From Maylandia zebra (Eukaryota > Chordata > Actinopteri > Cichliformes > Cichlidae): a stretch of DNA of 64,000 bases. The stretch lies in assembly GCF_041146795.1 (NCBI RefSeq), contig NC_135168.1, positions 17,345,370 through 17,409,369 of the forward strand, in the 5' to 3' direction. Each line of letters begins with the position of its first letter. Position 1 is the stretch's first letter. Positions 41,901-54,179 of this stretch are shown one piece after another. The notes under the pieces are model-generated. The model was given only the letters and a program-made list of their open reading frames with translations. It searched no databases and was not told the DNA's origin. The translations under genes were made by a program, and so were the position numbers.

Positions 41901-44536
41901 GAACATCAGACTTTTTCAGATAAATAAAGGCAAATATTGCAAACTACACAAAAGGCAGCCGCTAAAGCGTTTAAGTTTCAAAATAGAACAAACGAAACAG
42001 ACTACTAAATTGTCAATTCCACTTAGAAACAAAATATTAATTCTAAAAATAAATCTTAGTTTGTGTTACAGAAGAACAGACAAAACTGACTAACTTTTGT
42101 CAATATCAAATAAACTGAGAACTAAAAGGAAATTCTCAATCTCTTCTTGTTGTATAGCTTAGCTTTTCAAACAGTTTTAACAGTTACTTTAGTCTGACAA
42201 AAGCCGAATGACGAATTAGCGCTTCCAGTCAGAGACTGAGGCTACGTCCACACGTACATGGGTATTTTTGAAAACTGAGATTTTCCGTTTTCGTTTTAAA
42301 AAATAATCCCGTCCACACATAAAGGCAGAAATGAAGGAAAACGCTGCTATGAACATGCCAAAGCAGCAGGTGGCGCTAGATTCCTAACCGTGCAGAAATA
42401 TTGGCCAATCAGAAGTCTAGAAGCCTCGGTGGGAAAAAGTAAACAAAGCTGGGGCATAGAAGCAGAACCGAGTCGTATGTGTGGACGGACAGTAACTGTG
42501 TGTATATGTAAGCATTTAAACACTGCAGAGAGTAGAATTAACAGTATTGTAGAAATTCATTTCACCGAAACAATAACGTGGCGCACAGTGTGACGCATGC
42601 ACCAGTTTATTGTATTTCCAGACTTGCTTTCGGCACAATTTACAGTGCACGCTACTCTGTTTTTTGTCAGACTTGAAATAGCCGAAATACCTTCACACTA
42701 CGGAACTTCTATGGCTCTTCCGTTCGACAATCTCTCCGGCGTTGGAACCATTATCTGTTTTCTCTTCAGTCACGCTCGGTTGATTTTTCTAGTCGGCACA
42801 CTCATTTCCTCCATTACCTGCTGGCTGCTTCCCAAACAAACACACGTGCGGCTTGGCACTTGTGCTGTACGTTACAAGTCACGTGACGTGACGCTGCGGC
42901 TGTGATTGGTTCGGCTCTGCGCTACTTAATTTGGATTGGCTGATTTTTTTATTTTTTTAAGAGGACAAGAGCGGCGAGGTCTATCGCGATAGCTTAATTT
43001 CTCTATCGAGTAAAAGTTATATCGCGATACATATCGTTATCGTTCTATCGCCCAGCTCTATGCTCAGGATATGTCAGCCCATTTCTACTGGAAATGCCTT
43101 TTGGTTAAACTTTCAGCAAGGAATTTGCATTTGCACTGTTACATTTTTATAAAGCTTTAATGTACATAAAAACCAGCTTCTTGTTTAAGTGAAAATAAAT
43201 GGAAGGTTGTCTTTTTGCGCTAGTAATGTTGTGGAGTTGTATTTTGTCTCGCATCAATTATATCGTCGGTTATATCGTTATCGCAAATTTTCAAATATAT
43301 ATCGTGATAAATATTTTTGGCCATATTGCCCTGCTCTAATCTCCATTTAATCTTGCAGACTTGCTCATAATGAAAGGATACTTGTAATGGGGTAGGAGTT
43401 GACCAGGATGAGTGAGTAGAGCAGGTAATGGCAGCTGTCCTCCTGCAGAGCCTGGGCCAAGAAAGCTCTGCTCAGCTGAAAGCGTGGAAGCCTCTGGTGT
43501 AAGCGAAGCGCACTGGTGAGGGCATTCGCTAACAACGCTCTCTGATAGAAGTTAGCTGCTGCATAGGGTCTGAAATATACAAGCAGTGACAAAGACTCAA
43601 ATGCTGATTTTGGCTGGATTACAATTACTTTTAAAGCTAATTGACATTTATAATTAGATGATTTTGCACAGTGAACTCACCCCAAAACTGGTAGAATGAA
43701 CATTACAGAGCAATAGACAGTGAAGAGTCGTGACAGCCACATTGCAGTTTCCAGCTTGTTGCTCATTAGAAATTGCTGCAGAGACACAAAGATGCTCAAC
43801 ATTAAACCGAACCAATCCCTTGTTCTTGTCTCCATTTTTCTCATATATACTGGTAGCAGATTTACTGACTTTAAACTTACAGTCAGGTTCTCTCAGTGGC
43901 TAGCATAGAAAATTCAGCCAAACTAAAAAGCATCTTAATGCAATCTACAAGTTAATTTTACCGCCTTGCCTTCAAAAGTCAGGGGGCAGCTGCAACTCAT
44001 CTTGGTCATCCTCATTCAACTGATGTTACTCAAGTGAATGATTGGTAGTGTATGTCATCCAACTCTTGCAAACAGCACTGAAATACATGCCACACATCCC
44101 TACTCTACTTGCCCCCTAAGATAAACACGTTTGGGTGTCAAAATTACAGATTTAGGATGAAATCATTCCAATTATATGTAGAAAATAAAACAATCTAGGG
44201 CTAAAGCACTCAAATAAATAATATCAATTTTAAAAAAGTAAACTGTTCAGTCAAAACTATGCATAGCACATACATTTTGTAAGGGGCTCAAGATATCTTA
44301 AATCTTAGCAAAACTGTTCCCAATTTCTTCAAAATATCTGATAAAAGTTCTTGATGAAACAATTAACAGAAAATGAAGCACTATTTTCTTTCTTTTTTTT
44401 TCTGACCAGGATGCGTACAATCAGAGTACACCTTTGGGCACAATAATACTGGAATATTTGAACTACAGAGTTAAAGCAGCCAACCTACCACAGGGCCTAG
44501 CTGCGGCGGAGGGTTTTGTTGGTTTGCATCAGCCAT
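38943..44536 (-). CDS. tmem33: Transmembrane protein 33 (ER shaping protein)
   Basis: ER and nuclear-envelope membrane protein that interacts with reticulons and takes part in ER tubule shaping and stress signalling. Seven coding exons: 44536-44489, 43775-43681, 43569-43382, 40225-40158, 39728-39595, 39366-39283 and 39072-38943. They sum to 747 bp, 248 residues (human 247). It begins MADANQQNPPP and ends AFISRLAPTGV. Recognisable blocks are NKLETAMWLSRLFTVYCS (first membrane segment), FYQRALLANALTSALRLHQR, EDSCHYLLYSLILVNSYP (second), NQQNILKFIACNEIFLMPAT (third) and FIYYRFLTLRY. The alignment to human TMEM33 is nearly gap-free. Intron 7 (39073-39282) is mostly a SINE and intron 4 holds nested hAT-like elements. 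The ATG lies 20 bp after an acceptor at 44557; a noncoding first exon ends at 45648. Confidence 0.96.
39115..39250 (-). mobile_element. tRNA-derived SINE filling tmem33 intron 7
   Basis: On the minus strand: GCAACATGGTGACTCAGTG, GCGCTGTTGCCTCACAGCAA and a B-box-like GGGGTTCAACC, then GCCCTTCTGTTTAGAGTTGG near GCATG. This is the head of a common fish SINE. The intron is only 210 bp and the SINE occupies most of it, with about 30-40 bp left at each splice site. Confidence 0.65.
41445..41640 (+). repeat. Fragment of a pogo/Tigger-like DNA-binding domain and its repeat tail
   Basis: The plus strand at about 41454-41525 reads GNRAAAREFNINESMVQKWRKQEE-stop, the second half of a Psq/CENP-B-type helix-turn-helix as found in pogo/Tigger-like and related elements. 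A TGCCTTATAATCCCGTGCAC and CACCTTATGGTCCGAAAAA tail follows, a word set repeated in many fish genomes. It is carried inside the outer hAT-like element. Confidence 0.55.
41690..43060. mobile_element. Inner hAT-like transposon nested in the outer one
   Basis: A 1371-bp unit with a perfect 15-bp terminal inverted repeat (TAGAGCTGGGCGATA / TATCGCCCAGCTCTA). It is flanked by an exact 8-bp duplication TGCTCAGG (41682-41689 and 43061-43068). Both ends are rich in TATCACGATAT and ATCGCGATA words that could form hairpins. The termini resemble those of the outer host element, so the two may share a transposase family. No transposase coding region was seen. Confidence 0.87.
42237..42385 (+). repeat. Fragment of a further DNA-transposon repeat inside the inner element
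   Basis: GAGGCTACGTCCACACGTAC, then GGGTATTTTTGAAAAC and CCGTTTTCGTTTTA. This is the left end of another abundant fish repeat with a G/C-rich GGCTACGTCCACAC terminus, similar in form to the element at 31382. No matching right end was found. It also holds an AGCAGGTGGCGCTAG word resembling a CTCF core. Confidence 0.5.
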
Positions 44537-45647
44537 CTTTGGGGGTGCTGGTTTCTCTGTTGGGGGAAAAAAATTCAAGTTTAGAAGTAACCCTAACTGC
44601 TCATTGAAATTTCAGGTCACCTGTGATTAGATGGACAATCGATAATATTGTCTAGCAATTACATGTGATCACACGATCACAACAGTGTGACATGAGTACA
44701 AGTGATGAAAATATCATCCCTTCCTCAATGATGATTTTCACTCTCCGGCTTGAGTTTCATCAGCTTCCTGAACAAAATATATGTCAATATAAAACCATTG
44801 ACAAACTATCACCAAGAGCTGCTGTAAAACATAAATCTTCCACCAGACATCTGTCAATTATTCTACAGAAATCTCATAAAAATGACTGATTGCAAAGGTA
44901 AAATAATTAGTAACATTAATTATTATTGATTCTGAGTTTTTCAAGCTGAAACCACAACTTTTGTGTTTCACTCTGTTAGTTTTTTCCATCCTTTGTTATT
45001 TTTAAACTGGCTTCATTTAGATTTTAGTCTGATGAACAAACAAAAGAGGCCACCTTTGGCCTTATGAATCTTTCACCATATACTGGTAAATTTTAACTTT
45101 CACAAAGGTTCCGGATTCATCTATTAACTGACGCTGGAGATGGACACTTAGATGATCTATTCGCTAAGGTAAAATCGGGACGATTAAATGGTTAACCTTT
45201 GTAAGCACAAACTACATATGAATGGGACACATGGAATCTAACAACGATCATTCCCTCTAAAGGAAAGATATACCGGTAGCTAGCTGGCGGATGTGCTAAT
45301 TTATGCTGGTAATGACTTGTTAATAACAGACACTATAAGGCCAAATGGTTAAAATATCCAGATACTGCTGTTAAATCCCAGACTGATGACTGCAAATTTA
45401 TCATAAGGCAGCCCTGTGTGTATTTTATTAAGGCTAACGCTGTTTAGCAGCAGGTGTATCTAGAATATTCTGTTACCATCGTTACTAGCACGTCAGCTAC
45501 CGCCTCAGCTAATAGTTGCTACCTAGGTCGTACGTGAATGCTTCCCTGATTACTTTGTCAACGTTAGGTCGCCCGGCAGTTTAAAGAAGACTTAATTAAT
45601 AGCTACACCTGACCCTATATATGGCAATAATAAAGCATTCTGCTTAC

Positions 45648-45783
45648 CAGCGCTACAGCGTTGATTTACGTCGCGTGCTAACCGGTTAACGTGACAGGCA
45701 GAAGCTTGGCACTCTGGGAACTACTCTAGTAAACGATCAGCTGACCTTGTAGCGTAAGACGGGAAGTACGCTATTTCTCGCGA
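45648..45783 (-). promoter_or_regulatory. tmem33: tmem33 noncoding first exon and housekeeping-type promoter
   Basis: A strong donor CTG|GTAAGCA (exon end 45648, minus strand) marks a probable untranslated exon 1. Just upstream are TCTCGCGA (45776-45783, palindromic core of the TCTCGCGAGA promoter motif) and a GGAAGT ETS-like word (45762-45767, plus strand). The segment is CpG-richer than its surroundings. The TSS is probably within 45700-45770. Confidence 0.6.
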
Positions 45784-45789
45784 TATATC

Positions 45790-46440
45790 AAAAACTGTCT
45801 TAATGTACCTAATGAAGCTTTGTTTTATATGTTTATTGAAAATTGTGCTCCTGACAGATACCCTCCATATTAGGCTGTAGGCAATTAAACGACTAATACT
45901 ACAATTGAACTAATGAAGACTAAACTAAAATTATACATCCAAAGCATTCTAACTGAAGTGAAACGACAAAATCCATTCCGTAAACTCCCCCCAATATAAA
46001 CAATACTGAAAGCTCAAACTCGAAATTAAAGAACAGTGAATAATAAAATACGGATATATAATATAAACAGCTGTAATAAATCAAAAACTACATAGGTTTC
46101 GCACAGAACATGATAACCAAAAACGAAAACATTAAAAGCAGTTTTACGTTAGTGATATACACAAAATCGAAATATTCAGAGGTGACATGAACATGGAAAG
46201 CTAGGAACATAGCATGAAGAGAAGGGTAAACCACGAAGCGAAAGATTAGAAGTACTTCAAACGCAGTGTGTATCTTTTAACAATAAAAAAAAAAAAAAAA
46301 AAATATTTTGTTTAATTTAATAATTTTCTATTTATTTTTTCTATGAATAGAAAGAGATAATAACTTATTTTTGTTTATTTATTCCCCATATAGAGGATAC
46401 ATCTTTATTGTCCATTTTGCTGTCTGGCACCAAAGATATG
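45790..46440. other. tmem33 upstream flank, nothing recognised
   Basis: A/T-rich sequence with a short A-run near 46285-46303. No gene. Confidence 0.4.
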
Positions 46441-46444
46441 CTAT

Positions 46445-46545
46445 TATTCAAGGTTCAAGGTTCTTTATTTGTCACATGCATAGTTATACAAGTATAACAC
46501 ACAGTGAAATGTAGCCTGACACGCTCCTCGACATGTGCAAAAAAA
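46445..46545 (+). repeat. LINE 3'-end-like dispersed repeat
   Basis: TTCAAGGTTCTTTATTTGTC then ACATGCATAGTTATACAAGT and AGTGAAATGTAGCCTGAC, a sequence found in very many copies in fish genomes as the end of a non-LTR element. Its orientation and family are uncertain. Confidence 0.55.
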
Positions 46546-46881
46546 ATGTTATAAATGTTATATGTCATAACAAAACAATTAGGAGATGGAAGTCTAACGT
46601 TATCTAAAATTAGTAACGATATTGGTGTTGTTAAAAAGCACCTCTTATGCCCGTTTAAAGGAAAAACTGCGCCTGCGTCAAAGTCAACGCCCATATTATG
46701 GTCCTCACAGAGCTCTTTTCAGTGGTATTTATTTATTTTAGCCTTAGCACTGCTCAGAAACGGTACTGCTTGGATTAAAAATTTTAGGTTTACTGGGCTT
46801 TTTATTAGACAATAACAATATCGAATTTATTTTTTCCCTTTAACCAATCTCCTTCAGTAATGGTGAACCTTAAATCTACTA

Positions 46882-46896
46882 CCACAAGGGGGCGCA
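46882..46896 (+). promoter_or_regulatory. CTCF-like site
   Basis: CCACAAGGGGGCGCA fits the CTCF core CCASYAGRKGGCGC with one deviation. It sits about 1.1 kb upstream of tmem33, on the border with the gene-poor 47-64 kb region. Confidence 0.5.
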
Positions 46897-46899
46897 GTC

Positions 46900-49800
46900 G
46901 ACCAGAGCATCCTTCTGCTGCAGGTTGGCCTATAGCATGTGCTGAAAATTATTTTAGCTTTAAGTGCACCTTATTTGGTCCCATCATGTTTTAAAATCTT
47001 GCATCTGACTGCTGCTGTGGCGCATATGTCCGCAGATTATTGGCACGAGTGTCACAGGATGATGTGTTTGCTGCAGATGCCATTTGAAAATATAGGCAGT
47101 GTAAGCACTGTAGAATCTAATTATTTCTTTGCAAAACCTAATTAGGCATTAAAAAAGGTTAACGCCAGCGCCTGAAACGTTTTTGTTTAATAATCCCATT
47201 ACTGACGGCTCATCATGTATAAAATGGTGCAGGAGGACACTAAGTTTCCACTTGTTAAAGGGAATCTCTGAGAAATAGTCGCAGATTTTTGACACTATCT
47301 GCGATCGGAAATTAGGGCTTGTAATTAAACTGCGGAGACTCAGCACAGCACAGAGTAAGTAAGGCTGCAGCGCCCTGCCTTGCATGCATTTTCTATGTTT
47401 AATTGATGATTCTGCCTGCCTGCTTCAAAACGTTATTACTATTTTATCTTTTTTCTTCTTCTTTGGGCATGACAGAACTCTCCGAACGATAGCGTACACT
47501 GAGACTAGACCTTGATGATTTTTTTAGGTGTCAGCTCCTCTCGGACCATTACCAGTCACTAGAGAGCTCAAGGTGAGAATTTAAATGAGAGAACATTATG
47601 TGGCCAACTTTTAATTTGGCCGAGCTCCCACGGAAGAATGGAGCGGGTATTTGATAAGTTTCGCAGAGAGAAATATGTCACAAAAATTATAATGTCGATG
47701 TTTTTGCAGAAATGTGGGACTTCGGGGACGTTAATGATACCAGTATAAGTCCCGCATTGCTGCTGGGTGGATGAGAACCAGCTGAGGAAGCTTTCTAAAG
47801 GTGAAGGTTATTGAAATCTCAACATTATCGTTTGAAAGCAAATGGGACAAATATATATCATTACTGTTTTATATTTATCACGATTTTGGCTTTTAGAAAG
47901 CCAGACTGCCTTTAAACATTTTAATGATTAGAAACCCCTTGAGATCAAACACCAGCATCAACAAACTCGCAGTTTCGAATAATTTACTCGATTTTTTCCT
48001 TTTCTGTGGGTCGAGTTCTGTGGGTTAGGAGCCCAGAACTTAAAATATGACACGATTTTTTTTCCTAAAAAGTAAGAAAAAATATAATAGAACACAAACA
48101 GCGTAAGTCTGCGTTTAAATAAAATAAAGTAAAATAAAATCTAAAATAAACAATCCGGAAGCCAGCCAAAGTAATGATAAGCTTTGAAATTGTCTTGCCT
48201 TCATAATGTGGGGCCCTTCAATCTGTTTTTTCATTTTTTTCTTTTTCTTTTTCTTTTTTAAACTGTACTTAAATTTCGATTTTTAAGTGTTATTGTGGTT
48301 ATTTATCGTCCGAGGACACGTACGACTATCAGTAACAGGGAAAACGATGCAAGTATTATACTTACAGAAATTGACTTCAGCAGAACAATATCTATTGTCT
48401 TTGATCTAAAGAAACACCCTTTTACGCATTACGCACTCACTTTATTCCGCTTTTAATCTTTTCCTTCAAAGCTTCTTCAACAGTTTTCGAGAGAAAAAAG
48501 AAGGGAAAAAAGAAAGGAGTGTGAGTGACAGACCAAAGCGAAAAGCTTCTTAAAGAAATAAACAGTCGTGTATGCTTAAAGGAATGCGCTTGTAGTGGCT
48601 CCATCTTAGTCTCTGAATCTATTCGGACAAAACAAACAGGGCGTGGAAGGGGATGAAAATCGGGACAAGCGAGGAAGAAGATGTTAAGAGAGAGTTGGTT
48701 TGATAGGGAGGAAAAGAAGGACACGGTGAATTTCCCTCAGACTGGTTAAAAGAACAATAAAACGAGTTATCAACAGACTCTGGCCTTTTTTCTCAAAGAA
48801 TGCGTTTCAAGCTTATTTCACGATGACTGCAGTGATTAATGGTGGGTGTGAAACCTCTAGGCGAACTGATGAGGCCGAATGATATCTTTATATCTTCAGG
48901 TTTAAAAAGTGAAGTTGTACAATTTATACAAATGAATGTTTTTGCTTAATTTTTATCCAATCACGCGTTGGAAAAACATTTGAACTGCTTTAAAACTCCC
49001 AAAGAAAGCCGGAATAAAGTCAGACGCGTACCAGATCTCCCCCAAGGCTAAAGGAAAGACAAATATTTACATACCCGTTTACCTGCAGTAACTTGTCAGT
49101 TATTTAAGTTATTTATTTGAGTTTGCTGTGCCTGTTTTCACTTCTGTCAGCTGGTTAAAATATACTTTGTTCTCTTGGCAGATTTTATTTGGATTAGGGT
49201 TCTCTTACAATCTTAATATTTTTTTTCACAAAAGATAGAAAACAGCACACTAAAATGTTTTTGATTAAATATTTTAGGTTATACAAATTATCCCTTAATT
49301 TTATTAGACCATGCACAATTTTCAAAAGATATCCTGCAAGTGGTCATCTTACACATTATTGCTTTAACAGGCTGCTCTTATATAAGGCAAAATGACAAAA
49401 ACAGCATGTTGACTCCTGATATTGGACCATCTTGTTGGAGATTTAGACCTGGAATATTTATTTGAGCTAAACACTTTTGGAGGAGATGTGATCTACTGTT
49501 TAACAGACAAGTGGCTCCAGTTGTACCACATTTTTGTCTGTTGTTTACATGTAGTGTGTTTTCTTCATTACATTTGTAACGACCCTCAGTTTGTGATGGC
49601 CATTACTGTCTGCTGCTGTATGTGTTTACACACTAAAAACTGTTTTATCACATTTTGCAAAATCTCTGAAATCTTTTTTCATGCCAGCCTTTTTTATGCA
49701 AGTGCTCAGAAATAAAACCTTCCCTGACATGTTGGCTTTGATTGACATAATGATCACAGAACACTTAAGGCAAATGAAAATGAACTTGTTTGGAAGGTAA

Positions 49801-50200
49801 AACGTTAAATAGATTTATCTTCCTGTAACAGGGGAGATGTGTACAATCATACTGTATTGTGTAGCCATTTTAAATGTATTATGTGAGCCCTTATTTCTTT
49901 TTAAAGTCTAACGTACATCTATCGATATTATAGCTCACATTATATGAAATTAGAGCAATTTGCATAGATGCACATAGGTCTGGTTTTTGTCTTTCTTTTT
50001 GATCAGTGTATATTATTTACTGATCAGTCAGGGTATCTGGTGTCCACGCTTAGCACTGAGCCAAAATCTATTGAGATAAAAAGCAAAAAGGGATCTACCA
50101 GAAAGCTGACTTTTCCCCTTTTTTGGAAGTAAAGCCATGTTTGTTTGTGGCTTGAATGGGGGTTCTATAATGGAACTGATGGCATCAGGATTGTCACCAC
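46900..50200. other. Start of gene-poor region, no genes recognised
   Basis: No exon with splice context and similarity. The 47150-47400 and 47560-47800 stretches are less A/T-rich and contain TAATCCC, TTAATTTGGCC and TATTTGATAAG words that may be regulatory, but nothing here can be assigned. Confidence 0.35.
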
Positions 50201-50219
50201 AAATGGTCTGGGCGTTCTG

Positions 50220-50530
50220 CAAGGCTGTTTGACAGAACCTATTATGTCATTGGTCACGTCCCTCCACTCCTTGCTCGCTTGGTTTTGAATGGGAGTGAAT
50301 TAATCAAATGGTTTGAGAGAGATCAGCCAACTTAATGCACTTTGTGTCAAGGTCTGCAGTGATCTGGGACCTCAGCCCCCTTCTACCTGGACTTCCTGCA
50401 TCTGAACATATCCATGCATGGACTGTAACCTGGCTGAATCAAATTTCTAAAGGGACATTTATTATGCCACAAAAACTGAATTGTCTCTGCCCTTTTTTTC
50501 CCCAAGAGACTTTTTATAATATAGCATGAG
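50220..50530. promoter_or_regulatory. Candidate conserved noncoding element
   Basis: A balanced-composition island in A/T-rich DNA: GTCATTGGTCACGTCC, GAATTAATCAAATGG (homeodomain-type) and GACCTCAGCCCCCTTC. No frame or repeat explains it. Conservation cannot be tested here. Confidence 0.25.
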
Positions 50531-52599
50531 TTGCCATTTCATCATTTCTGTGGGTACTTATTAGGTGTTAAATATACTGGTATTGAAAGTAGCTATGTGT
50601 CTATGGCACCATTTTTTAAAAATGTTATTTATGTAACAGGCTAAATCATATATTTGCGATGTTATTGGACTGAGTCTGGAGTGGAAGACAATTTAAACAG
50701 CACATGGCTATTTTTTTTATGTATTTTCTAACAAATCAGCCTGTTTACTATTACTATTTTGAAGTTTAGTTTATTTAAGATCTTGATGAATTTACTGCTA
50801 ATAACAACCCCTAAAACAGAATTTATAACTAGATTCTGTTGAGGGGTGTTGTGACTGCTCACTTAATGACCACAGAAATCGAGGACTGTGACACCAATCA
50901 GATTGTTTCTTCATATTGGATTTACTTAATTTCCATGGAAATTCACTCCTAGGGTTTCTTGAAGTTTATCAGATTCCACCCGGACAACAAGCAGTAAAGC
51001 CTTTAAAAGAGGATCTGTTGGCTTCAGAAATGATCCTGAAATACATATATTTTTTAATCAAAACTCAGCCACCATCGTATTTGTTTTCCAGGAGTGTAAA
51101 ATGGTCCAGAGTCGAGCGCCGTAACGTTATTGCTTTATCAAACACAATCAAAATGCGAATTAATCAAAGCACTCTGCGCTAGAGCACCTATGCATGAGCA
51201 TTGTTTGGTTGTAATGGATGGCTTTAAAATTTGACGTTATTATTTCCCGTCATTTCTGGAAACAAATTGAACATTTATTGCATATATATTAAAAATTATA
51301 CAGTCGTCAAGAGAGGCTGATGTCTCTTTTATTGAGGCGCACCGAGAGGTGAGGTCTCACCGGATCAATTTCCCTGTCTTGTTACTCCCGCAAGAGGATG
51401 TTTGGAAAATGCCTGCACCGCTAAATTGATTCAGAAACGAATTCATAACTTGAGGCGTTTAAGCAATTTTGTGGCGCCCAGTTTTTTATCCCCAATCTTT
51501 TCTTTTATTTCGTGTTTTGATTGCTTTAAGCACCCAAACAAAGTTTTATACCGTGGAAACAGGTTTATTGTCAGTTCTGCGGCCTTTTGTCCACGTTTGC
51601 CTATTTTTCATTCTTTACAAAAAAATGCATTTAATACACTGGGTTTTGGGTGGCTTCGCAAACATAGCCATTAAGCAGTCACAATGCTTTTATTGTGCAC
51701 TTGATCTCAAAATAGAGGCTGGTCTGACTCCAGGATCCAGACAAACCTATGGAAAAGGCCTTGTCTTTGTCTGCCTGTACGGAGATGAATGGCCCGTGTC
51801 AACCAGATGATTAGTTTGCACTATTAAATTGTCAAAAAGGAAGGATTTTTCCCTAATAGTGCCTTTTCGTGAAGAATTATGGAATTCAGAGTTGTTTGCG
51901 ACTGCCGGGGAACTTGCAGGGCTTTGCAGGGGCGAGGGCGAAGGTCAGACAGAGTTCTCAGCGCTGCGTCCAGTGTAGCACAGCAGTCAGAAGGGAAGTG
52001 GAGACAAATGTAGGCTTATTTCCTACACCATGGGAAGATTAATACCTATTGTTCGAGATGACCGATATCCTTGCAGTGACATATGATTCAACAAACTGAG
52101 GTGGGTTTATCTTAACGCGCGATAAGTCACCCAATTCTTAAAACTTAGTGTGTAATTGCGCACCAACAACTCGGCACAAATGATCAGCAAATCGTCTAAG
52201 AACACTCATATAACTTAAATTGGAATTATTTGTTCAAATTTAAAATAACGAAGCTGCTGCATAATATCAAACGCACAAAATGTGCAGTCTTGCGCCAGAT
52301 CTGTCGCTGCACATTGGCTGTCTTTCTGCACGCCCTGACAGTTCTGCTCCAGCCAGGAAACCCCCTTCCATCCCGCTCAACCTCTATTCTAGTGCCAACG
52401 TTTTGTGTTAAATGTTAACAACTTGGCCTGATTCATTTAATCGCCAACAAATCTGTGTTGACTCTAACACTCGCCTCCATTGTGCCCATTATGCGCCTGC
52501 CCTCACTTGAAGATTTATGTATTTTTGATATTAAATTCCTTCTGTCATCAAGACTGCTCTCTTGTTGACTTTTCTTGACCTGCCGACCTCGTTCCCCAA

Positions 52600-53335
52600 A
52601 CTTTCCCATATTTAACGCGGGACCCGCAGCCTCCTCCCCACCAACTTCTTCTGCTCTGCCATAGCTGAATGCTCAGTGGCTCCTTTTGTTGGCATGTGCT
52701 GTTTGCACTGTTCTTGAACTTCAGTGCGCTGCCCTGTCCTCATCCTGTACTTTGAACTCTGCAGTAAAATCTTCCGTCGAAAAAAAAACACGCATTGTTC
52801 GCCAACGGATGGAGTCAGTCCCTTAAATGTTGCACACTCTTTAATTTGCTATAAAACAGAGTGGACGGACTGTCCGAGCATCATAATTTGGCCGATGTGA
52901 CGGATTATTATCTGATCCTTGATGCTCACTATCCACGCAGTCTTGGCTGGATTTGTGTGCTCCATCCACATCATCCAAACTGCATTCATCCTCTGTTGAA
53001 TCAGAGTGACGGATGCCCGTACCTTTGCCATATATGACGTCCATGTCGTCTATACAAGCCTCCCTCTGGTTGCCCAGCTTGCTAATTAGTTAAACAAACG
53101 TTCATACTAATGATCCCACTGGCCTGGTGAGCTTCGGGGTTTTTGTTCGCCTACTTTCCCCCAACTTCCCCCGCTGGAAACTTGGCCCTGCTGACCCGAG
53201 CTATCACGAAGCTGTGTAGATGGCTGGACCGCCCTGTCCGGAGTCCAACCCCCACAGAGGGCAAAGGGCAGCGTCCAAGGCCCGGGAATGTCACCACCAG
53301 CTGCTTGCGGTGACACCATTTACAAAGGGGGCTTG
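52600..53335. promoter_or_regulatory. G/C-richer island in the gene-poor region; two open frames on minus
   Basis: The composition rises and the minus strand is open at 52841-53044 (extendable in frame to about 53080) and 53107-53319. The first frame is acidic and protein-like (GKGTGIRHSDSTEDECSLDD). It has a possible acceptor (AACTAATTAG near 53080) and a GTACGG donor-like word inside. I recognise neither product. It could be a conserved enhancer with a chance open frame, or an exon of an unrecognised gene. Confidence 0.3.
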
Positions 53336-53820
53336 GTGAGCAATCCTTCTATGGGTTGTCAGTGTTGTGACAGTGCTGTTCTGACATTTATTTACTTGTA
53401 GGATCAAAACTGACGGTTTGGCTTAAGCAAAGAGCCAAGTTGTACATTGGTTCAAAGGTAAAGAAAGCATCTGCTAATGCTTTATAAATTAGTTATATTC
53501 CACTAATAATGAGATGCTGGCAGTTGGCAGGTGATGAAAACTACCTGACTGGGGAGAACAGTCTGTAGATAATCTGTGTTAATTACTGACTCGTAAAACG
53601 TATTAATGCTAATAACTATAGACAAGAACCATACAATTTATCAGTGAAGTATTAATATGTTTAAATAAGGCATCAAATAGAGAGGTTAACAACCTGGTAG
53701 ACCCACGCTGTAACTTTTGCCATCGTAATTAAGGGAGGAAAGACCCCAGGTCTAATAGCATTGTGTTTGATCATTTGAAAGTCAGTAGTTAGAAATTTGC
53801 AGCTTTTTTCTTAGTGCAGT

Positions 53821-53847
53821 AAATAAATAAATAAATAAATAAATAAA
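53821..53847 (+). repeat. (AAAT)n microsatellite
   Basis: Nearly seven uninterrupted AAAT units. Confidence 0.95.
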
Positions 53848-54179
53848 AGCGATCTGCAGTCTAACAGCGGTAAGTATCTATGAATTGCTAATACCAGCAA
53901 CATTTAAACCAGAAAGTGCTTTCGCAGCAATGCAAAATGTTCATGCAACATATTTTTGTGTTTATTCATTAGACTGATTAATGAATGCATCGCCTGCCAG
54001 AGAAGTGATTAGTTAACAAGATTATTCCGATTAAATATTTAATAATGTTGTCATTCTTCCACCAATATAAACAGTGCCTGGGGTAAACTGCAGCAACGCA
54101 AATAGTAACGGTAATTATAGGCAATAAGGCGGTCATAAGCGAAAGGTTTGTGCGTTTATGTGAAAGCTATCCTGGGTTT

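Larger units (their letters stand above)
40517..43338. mobile_element. Outer hAT-like transposon in tmem33 intron 4
   Basis: A 2822-bp unit with imperfect ends: TAGGGCTGGGCCATAT at the left and TAGAGCAGGGCAATAT (reverse complement of the right end). Both sides carry the exact 8-bp duplication ATCTCCAT (40509-40516 and 43339-43346), the length typical of hAT insertion. It contains the inner element at 41690-43060, so the pre-insertion length was about 1.44 kb. Sub-terminal CGATA/TATCG words are abundant. No transposase frame was recognised, so it is non-autonomous. The insertion is 26-36 bp short of exon 4's donor side, leaving the splice signals intact. Confidence 0.85.
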
